DNA from: Gongronella butleri
Lineage: Eukaryota; Mucoromycota; Mucoromycetes; Mucorales; Cunninghamellaceae
Length of the DNA stretch: 64,000 bases
Direction: 5' to 3'
Assembly (NCBI GenBank): GCA_025201375.1
Contig: JAIWZP010000040.1
Location: forward strand, 212,874-276,873
Shown: positions 56,885-64,000 of the stretch, piece after piece
Layout of the letters: each line of letters begins with the position of its first letter
Position numbering within the stretch: the first letter of the stretch is position 1
Position numbers and translations under genes: made by a program
Notes under the pieces: generated by a model
Told to the model about the DNA's origin: nothing
Seen by the model: the letters and a program-made list of their open reading frames with translations, nothing else
Database searches by the model: none

Positions 56885-59457
56885 AATTGGGTCGCTTCGC
56901 TTGGCGCGTTTGCCTTTGGCACTTCGTTTTTACTCTTCGTGGTGTCATTTCATCTCTTTTGCATATTCACCTTTTTTTTCCCTGACATCTCTCGCAATTA
57001 CGTCGCACTCTTATGACTTAGTTTTTTGTTCTATGTGTCTTTTATGTATACCTTTTGTTTACCCCTTTCCAAAGCATTTTCTTCGATGACCTCTATTTTT
57101 TCGCCTCCTTGCTCCCCCACCCCCTTCAATGTATATACGCATTTCAAAAAAAAATTACGGTTGCTCCAATAAAAAAAATCTTGCCATTCACCACACTAAA
57201 TTTATTCAGGCGAGGCCAAACGAAGGCTGGGCAGAGTCTTTTTTTTTTTGCCTGGCGCGCGAAAGAGCCGCCCAATTCTATCACAAAGCGGAAGGAGGCT
57301 TCCGACGTCTGCCGCATGAATGCCTTGTTGTGTCACCAAGGTGCTCTGCCTGTGTCACCATGCGGTTATCTTTGTGCGAGCTTGATGGGCTGTGCGCCAT
57401 ATGCTGATCACTTTGCTCTTGTTTTTTCTTTTCAAAATGAAAAAAAAAAAAATAGCTACACGACACGACGATGCTCATTGACCATTCGTTTCTCCCTGTC
57501 CCCGTGTCGGTCGAAAGCGGAATTGGGGCATCAATAAGCATTTTTCGTGTTTTTTATTTGGAAATCACGCGCCGGCGCTGGTCGTGGCACTTTTTTTTTT
57601 ATGTAAAAAAAAACACGCTTCACACACGCGTGCGGAGTCTGGCACGGGCGTGGACGCTTAGAATTGCACATGAGAGCAACACAAAAGACGATCTTTTCCG
57701 TTTTTTTTTCCGGCCACGCGCTTTTGTCGCACCATTGACCCAAATCAGCGTGTCATCCGTAGCTGTTCAGTGTGCGCTCTGTGCCCGCCGTGCATGGTCG
57801 TGGGCCTGCACCCGTGGCCGCGGGTCATTCGAACGGGAAATTGCGGTTTTATTCTTATTGGTTGTGGGATACAGTAAGATCTCCTTTTTTTTATTTTTGA
57901 TCAATTGTAAGGATCAGTGATCGGCAAGGGTGATCGACTCGTGGTGTCTTTCCTGAAACCGGGTAACGGACTCTGAGTCGCGTCCCTCTCCTTGTTCAAG
58001 GTGCCTCAACCCCCCTGACTGCTTTTTTTTTTTTTTTTTGCTTCTCCTTGTCATTTCTTCCGAGCATGCATTGATTGACGCGCATCCTCATTGGTATGAC
58101 CATCAGCCCGTGGTTAAGCGTTGTTGTCCCCTGCTCCCGCTCCGTACAAAATGCTGCCAATGGCTTACAAATCGCGCGAAAAAACACAAAATACACACGC
58201 ACGTCATACACAAAAAACGAAATAAAAAGGCAAAATGATCATCTCAGGGGCTAGTTGTCGTTTTTCGCGTCTCCTCTCTTTTCTCTGCAAGCACCCCTGA
58301 CACAAATCACCTTTCCGTCACGCTGTGCATCTTGTCGCTCGAAAAGGGTGGGACAAAACTCTCCCTGGCTTCATTTCCCACCCCCTCCGCGCGCTTGTCG
58401 CTGATCCCAAGTGGTACGTCGCCTGTTTGATCCTATGATTAGGTGTTGCCTGCTGAGCCATTTAAGCCGCGGGATCTCTTGTTTTGCAATAAAAGAATTG
58501 CGCACTCTCGTCATTTCAACAGCCTCCCTGACAAATTCAGGGGCAATGGCTTAGATATCACCTATGCAGTAATAAGATCCATAGTGGAAATGAAGTCGCC
58601 AATGCGCGTCAAAAAGGGGAGCCAGTGGAGCAACACGCCCAAGAAATTTTCATTTCACTTTTTTTTTTGTTTATTTTCTTGTTTAGGACGTGACGAGCAG
58701 AATACCATTGGATGACGTCGAATGAACGATAGGGAAATCCTACTTTTTTCACCCCTGAAAACATTGCTTCCATTTTGGGCTACGCTAAAACGAGGCTCCA
58801 AGCTTTCTTGGTGCTGAATTAAAGTGCTTGCTGCTGCTAATGATGATGGCGATGATTTGTGTGGATAGCAAATCATCAAGCAAGAGTTCTTTTTTTCCAG
58901 GGTGCCAATTACAACCAAAATGAGGTGGAAAGAAAAAGAGCAGGCTAGTTTCAAAGGACAGGGCATGGATCAATTGGGCTCAATTGAGGCGAGTCGATTG
59001 GGTCCAAATGGAGCTCGAGGCGCCAGTATGACCGACCGTGTGCATCCAGGGCCCAATGCTGAACGTGTTGAGAGCCAGTCTGGCAACAAGGTGGAGAAAA
59101 TTCGGCGTGCACGATCCAATTTTTTGTTTTTTTTTCATGGGAGCACAAGCTCTTGGTTGCTGCTGCGTGCGTTTTTTTTTTATGGATGGTTTTGGGAGTC
59201 GATGATCACTCTTTTTGGAAAAGGGTGGTTGGCTTTTGTACGACCTTGTGCCAAAAGCGACGAACAGCCCCCCCACCCCTTATTTTTCCACCCCCCCTTT
59301 CTTCCATTGCGTTCTTTTCTCTCACTCTCTCTTTCTCTCTTTGTTTTTCGCCTGATACGATAACAAAAGGGATTTTCTTTGTTTTTTTCGTGTGTCTTTG
59401 GCGCAATTAATTCTCTTTTCTTTCTTTTTTCTTGCACTTTTTTTTTTAATCTCGACA
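56885..59457. other. Gene-poor region upstream of the Ala-rich protein gene
   Basis: T-rich DNA with many short frames, none with domains or coherent splice partners. Phrases (C)CC(A/C)-TGAC-CAAATCA near 57737 and 58298 look similar but are too short to call a repeat. The final 130 bp before 59458 are a CT-rich tract (CTCTCTTTCTCT), a likely promoter element. Confidence 0.4.
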
Positions 59458-60086
59458 ATGACATATGATCCTCCTACGAGTGGACACGCGCCATTTGATG
59501 CGACGCCAATGAATTTCATGGGTGACCCGACGATTGGGCTTGGTTGGCCGCCATCGCACCTGAATCCATCAAACATGTTGCCTGGAAGCATGTTGGACAC
59601 CTTGTCTCCGCCAACTCCGGTGTCGACGGCGGCGCCGCCAATGCTGATGAAGCCTGCCGATGCCATGCCGACGCTGCATCATGCCCTCGGTCATTCAAAC
59701 ACGTCGAGCACCACCACGACGTCGCCACCGCCCGTAACAGCCGCCGGAAAGGTGAGCAAAGCAAGGAAAAAGTCTGCAACGTCGGCTGCATCTGCCGCCG
59801 CATCAGCAGCAGCGTCTGCCGCCGCGTCATCAGCCGCCACGCTGTCCCAGAAACCCATCAATGGCGGCGGGGTGTACCAACAGCCACCGGTGGACATGAC
59901 CAAGCCGCATCACCCAGAATGGGGCGTGATGAAAGACCAAGATTTTCATCCGCTCACCCTGAAACACCAACGTGACCTTGAAAACTCGTACAGTGGCGGA
60001 AAGATCATCTCGGATTTTTACTTTTGGCAAGCAAACCTCGGCGGCTATTGCATGGCCGACATGATCCAACGTGCGTAAAAACAAAA

Positions 60087-60136
<50 letters not shown>

Positions 60137-60319
60137 AGAGAGAGAAAAAAAAAAAAAGAAAATCCAAGGCGATTGATGTTTTTCTCACTTTTTTTTTTTT
60201 TTTTTTTTTTAGATGTGGTCGTCTCGTCTGAGGGTGCCTATCCACTTGTTCGACGCATTGTTGAAGGCGCACCGCACCCGGGCAGACGAAAGAGGAAGCA
60301 GGTCGCTGAAGCTTCATGA
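59458..60319 (+). CDS. Ala/Pro-rich protein of unknown function, two exons
   Basis: Exon 1 59458-60070 and exon 2 60213-60319, giving 239 residues. The donor is GTGCGT and the acceptor is preceded by a T22 run; the intron also carries an A-run of more than 30. The start is the ATG ending a CT-rich leader; an upstream in-frame ATG at 59392 lies in that leader and is less likely. The N-terminal 100 residues are Pro/Met/Ser/Thr-rich. A Lys/Arg stretch and an (Ala-Ala-Ser) repeat follow (about 103-127). The C-terminal half is denser: a folded-looking segment with HPLTLKHQRDLENSYSGGK and a DFYFWQANLGGYCM stretch, then a basic end (RRKRKQ) that could be a nuclear signal. The family is not recognised. 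Confidence 0.6.
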
Positions 60320-61644
60320 TTTGCATCAATTGCTCCCCCCTCTCCCAAAACCCTAGTTTCTTGCTCTTTTGCCTATTCACCAAGGGCCACCCAATTAGCA
60401 TCTACGTACCCTTTGGCCCTTCAATTCCAATAAAAGCTTGGCCTGGCGCCATGAATGTCAAAAAAAAAAGCTTGTCAAAAAAAAAGCTTGTCAAAAAGAA
60501 AATCCGAGCTGAATCGCGCTAATGTTGCCACTTGGACACATGTTATTGACGCGTCACCATAGACAAAAGTGAGAGTGACGGAAAATCTACGCGTTCCACG
60601 CGTCCCAGTTGGTAAATCACGTGCAATGCGATGTGCGCGTAAAAATTATCAAAAGGCACACAACTGCAATTAAAAAATCAAGATGAGAACAGCAAACCAG
60701 CACTGGTCTGCGTCAGACTACGTCCGAAATGGCCACAGACTAACTGGAAAAATCAAACCAAAACAATCTCAATCGCAAAGAAATGCAAAAGCTATCGTTT
60801 CTCTGATTTTGCTCACCATCTAGACGCGAATGCTCAATTACTTGTGCTCAAATATTACTGTATCCAGCACCGTCCAATACAGGCAAAAAAAATAAAATAA
60901 AATAAAATAAAAAAATTGGTCATCGATGACACGTATGAATACGTAACAAACATGATGGTGCAAAAAAAAAAAAAGTGCACTTAATTTTTCCCAAGACTGA
61001 TTCAATGAGATTCAATTAATCTCCATGTGACGGTGGGACTGAGACTCACACCAGGATGAATTTCAGGCTGCCTGGCTTGGGTGTCAGTAGGTGAACATCG
61101 CGTATTTCAACGATTTTGAATTATTTCGTCGCCAATCGATGAAGTTATATCATGTAGCAAAATTAGCTCTTTGGACAGATTATTTGAGCCTTTCTCGTTC
61201 AAATGAGCCAACCTGCGACGCAATGTGGCCACCGGAAGGCGTGCAATTTCCATTTTAAAAATATGCGATTTTTCCTAAGGGTGCAGTCGACAATTTTCAA
61301 ACCATGAAATTTGAGGCCATCTTACCATAAGGGGGTACCATTTAGAATACAAGGCGGATTTTGAAACCCGTCGTAAGTGGCCCACCTGAATAGGTTTCAG
61401 CTCTTCTTGGAACCTTTGCACCACTCTTTCCGTCCTGACCTCCCCACACCTTCCCTCCCATTGGTCCACAGCTCCGCCGGACCGCCATACCCCGATGAGC
61501 CCGCACCCCAAGGTGCCACTGCCTCCTTTTATTGCTGTCCCCTTTTGTATCTCCGGCCACGACAATGAAACGCGTTTTTTTTTTTTGTGTTTCTCTCTCT
61601 TTCTCTCTTTCTTGTTCTTGTTTTTTTTTTTTTTGTTCATCATC
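60320..61644. other. Intergenic stretch with R2 fragment
   Basis: It contains two tandem AAAAAAAAGCTTGTCAA units (60461-60495), a cluster of ACGCGT sites (60550, 60589, 60598) and AAAATAAAATAAAATAAAA (60890-60910). The R2 fragment lies at 61100-61330. No gene was found. Confidence 0.5.
61100..61335 (+). repeat. Dispersed repeat R2, fragment C
   Basis: It matches the left parts of copies A and B: TTTCTCGTTCAAATGAGCCAACC (61191), TGTGGCCACCGG (61223), AAGGGTGCAGTCGAC-ATTTTCAAACCATGAAATTT (61278) and ATCTTACCAT. The remaining 0.7 kb of R2 is absent. Confidence 0.75.
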
Positions 61645-62552
61645 ATGATTCAAATGAATGTCGACGAAATCATGTTTACGTTGCAGAAAAACATCGAATT
61701 GCCTGCTAAATTCTGGCAAGACTTCTCGCCCATTTTGGGGTCTATTGTGGAGGTGTTTGCTGAGCATTGCGAGGTCGCTGAAGGCGTCTTTGTTCTTGAT
61801 CAGTTGGCAGCTGCTTTAGAAGGCGAGGAGGGCGATACAATTTCGCCAATGGCTTCTGGAAACCGTGGCAACAACCCATATAATGCCTATCAGGCTATGC
61901 GAAAGCGGAAGCGCTACTGTAATTTTTTTTTCAAAAGCAAATAATCATCCCACTAATATCAATTATAGCATATTCCGCCACTGCCTATAGCCGCTTATCA
62001 AAGGCTGAAAAATGGAGCTATGTTTTACAATGGCAAGCGACTCAGCGGGACAGTATGAGCCTGCGCCGCAAGTACATCAACAGGGTAATAAAATGCCTCA
62101 GAGAATGTGTGTGCGGAGTCAACATCGTCTTTCTTGTAACGATTTCCTTTGCATTTTATTCAATCTTATTTTATTTGACTCGATTTACTCGTAGAGACGA
62201 ATTGTCATCAATAATGCAATGAAGGATATCAATTCCATGGGAGTAGAAGCATTTTTTTGCATGGCGTCTGGCAATGCAAGAAATGGCAGCAAGAAATTAC
62301 ACAAGCCTTTGATTGTGAGTGGGGGTAAATTACTGCTTCTCTCTTTTTTAAAGCTTGTATTAACCAAAAAACATGTTCTTTTTGGCATTAGAGCACGCAA
62401 GAAGCTTTTTGGTGAAGATAATGGACTTGATGAAACCTGAGACAGGAGGCAAACGAGTCTCGCCACACATCGCGTTTGGACGCCATATCTACCACGCTGT
62501 GCTCGGAAAATCATGTGAGCGTCAGTGAGCAAGGATGAACTCGCTTGAAATT

Positions 62553-62586
<34 letters not shown>

Positions 62587-63429
62587 AGGTGACCCTGTGG
62601 TGCCTGCGAAGCTCAAAGGGTCGTCAATGAAAGCGCGTGAAAAGATCAGAGGCCTGCTTGGTGAGTAATTCATTTTTAATGTTTCAAACTAATTCCATTG
62701 TATTTTTTAGAAAAAATTGACGTCAAGCACAACTTAATCCCTTGGCAGCGATTCTTTGTGGACCCTGTCGACCTTGGCCAGAATAAGGATCTCTATGTGC
62801 ATAATTGGCCTGAGAGTGTCAGTTTTGCTGCTTGCGCGTCCGCCACATGGTCCCCAGACGACAGACAGGCAATTTTGCGTGCAAACTTGAAAATATTTCG
62901 CATGGATCCAGACGCCCCTTTTGTGCGCCCCCAAATTGACCACGACGCGCCTGCCCCGCAAGACATGCCCGCCTCTGACCCTGCTCCTGCCCCGCTCCGC
63001 GACGCGCCTGCCCCACAAGACACGCCCGCTTCTGCCCCTGCCTCGCTCAATGACTCGCCGCAAGATGCGTCTGAAGCTGCCGATAACAACAGCGATGACA
63101 TTCTTCTGGAAGATGGCCGAACGTTGCGGGATTGTCGATTCATGTTTGCGCATGAAAATCAAGAACACAATAAGTTCCAGTACTTTATCAATGATCCAAC
63201 CAGCTTTTTCCCTCACCGGTTTCTTTGGAAAGACGCCACGCATGTCACAGAGGAGCAAACCAGGAAAATCCGTGCCAAATACAAAAAGATGCATGGTATT
63301 CCGAAGAGAAGCTGCAAGCTTGTCACCACGAAAAGCCCTGCTCGCATCAAGAAGAAGAAGAAGAAGCGCGCCGCAAACGCCGCCGAGACACCTGCACGCA
63401 GGACCCGACCCCGACTTACTGCTGATTGA
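61645..63429 (+). CDS. Unknown six-exon protein with Ala/Pro/Asp repeats and basic tail
   Basis: Exons 61645-61918, 61969-62084, 62195-62324, 62392-62514, 62589-62660 and 62711-63429 join in frame to 477 residues. Every intron has a GT donor and a T-rich AG acceptor; intron 4 includes T35. The N-terminal 240 residues are mainly helical, with basic clusters (RKRKRYS, SLRRKYINRRR) and a conserved-looking core (VEAFFCMASGNARNG, SPHIAFGRHIYHAVLGKSCDP). The middle has imperfect repeats of DAPAPQD-PAS. The C-terminal part contains FINDPTSFFPHRFLWKD and ends in a lysine-rich tail (KKKKKKR) suggesting nuclear localisation. I do not recognise the family. The architecture (helical core, low-complexity linker, basic tail) would fit a DNA-associated protein, but this is inference. 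Confidence 0.65.
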
Positions 63430-63508
63430 TTTTTATACCTTGCTCTCATCAAATGCCTGTCTCTCGATATCAATTCTCTTCATTACCATCGTCACTTATT
63501 GCTTGTTC

Positions 63509-63572
<64 letters not shown>

Positions 63573-64000
63573 ATTACTGTAATTCCCACTTTCCTCTCCT
63601 CATTTCGTTTCAACTGTATAAACAACTGATTTTTTCGCGTGTTCACAATACATCACTGCGTTTTTTTTAATTGCATAACATCGCATCTTAACTTGATTTC
63701 AAGGGTAATTAAGACAGATTGTTATTGTGGATTTTGGACACAGGATGCCAAGTGCACCAAAAAATATGTAATTGAAAAGGGCGAACTACGTTTTAAACCA
63801 CGATGATGGGCTCCATCCTGTCTGCAAATGTCAAATGGATTCCTAGGAGAACCAGAAATGCGTGATGCGCCCCTCTTCCAAACGAAATCAGTTTCACAGG
63901 CGTACAGCAGCGAAAACGGGCAGAAAAAACAGCGAAAAACTGTAGTAAAATTTGTTTTTTTTTACCTCGATTTTTTCCCTCAGTTCATCAATACAGTAGG
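63430..64000. other. 3' flank with T61 homopolymer
   Basis: The 61-base T run at 63510-63570 lies about 80 bp after the stop of the six-exon gene. Beyond it, a segment (63820-63910) with AACGAAATCAGTTTCACAGG weakly resembles the AATGAGACCAGTTTCAT block of the 1.4-2.4 kb repeats. No gene is seen. Confidence 0.5.

Noticed and set aside
1..64000. CRISPR arrays, bacterial operons, prophage, tRNA or rRNA genes
   Set aside because: No regularly spaced short repeats, no Shine-Dalgarno-linked gene strings and no tRNA GGTTCGAATCC-type arms were found. The window is eukaryotic.

Overview
This is nuclear DNA from a filamentous or zygospore-forming fungus. Most genes are split by short introns (about 45-190 bp, GTAAG-type donors, T-rich acceptors). 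There are no operons, and the recognisable proteins are eukaryotic housekeeping and trafficking factors. Abundant introns, very long A/T homopolymers inside introns and UTRs, low-complexity Asn/Gln/His/Ser-rich proteins and an esterase-Cas1p O-acetyltransferase together suggest an early-diverging lineage such as Mucoromycota. That placement is an inference, not a proof. Exon models below were built by hand from reading-frame continuity, splice-site consensus and family similarity.

Layout. 1-724 is the 3' end of an unknown acidic protein. 725-4630 is gene-free repeat DNA (dispersed repeat R1 and a 125-bp tandem array). 4633-18978 carries minus-strand genes: two low-complexity proteins, a VHS-GAT clathrin-adaptor protein, repeat R2, a PH-domain protein and a U1-type zinc-finger protein. 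The zinc-finger gene is divergent from proteasome subunit Rpn3 (19209-21197, plus). After a gene-poor gap come a Kelch protein and a homocysteine S-methyltransferase (both minus), a fragment of an unrecognised gene, a decayed peroxiredoxin, a possible 65-residue membrane protein, a GNAT acetyltransferase and 3-ketodihydrosphingosine reductase (minus). 33.3-37.1 kb is a repeat island (R1 copy, possible hAT-like MITE, GTTGTT satellite). The exocyst subunit Sec10 (17 exons, minus) shares a 156-bp divergent promoter with an E2 ubiquitin-conjugating enzyme (plus), which is followed by an Oca-type phosphatase-like protein. A second R2 copy follows, then a ceruloplasmin-like cupredoxin protein (minus) and the esterase/Cas1p O-acetyltransferase (plus). 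50.8-59.4 kb is gene-poor except for a spliced 44-residue CCHC zinc-knuckle gene. The window ends with two unrecognised spliced plus-strand genes.

Functions cluster loosely around membrane traffic and the secretory pathway (VHS-GAT, Sec10, KDSR, Cas1p) and the ubiquitin-proteasome system (Rpn3, E2). There is no evidence of co-regulation beyond two close divergent promoters.

Most interesting: an apparently high rate of GC-AG introns (6 of about 74 modelled introns, all with GCAAG donors, one splitting a copper-ligand HPHG motif); a 15-nt microexon that carries the E2 catalytic cysteine; two enzyme-like proteins with lost catalytic residues; and several undescribed repeat families.
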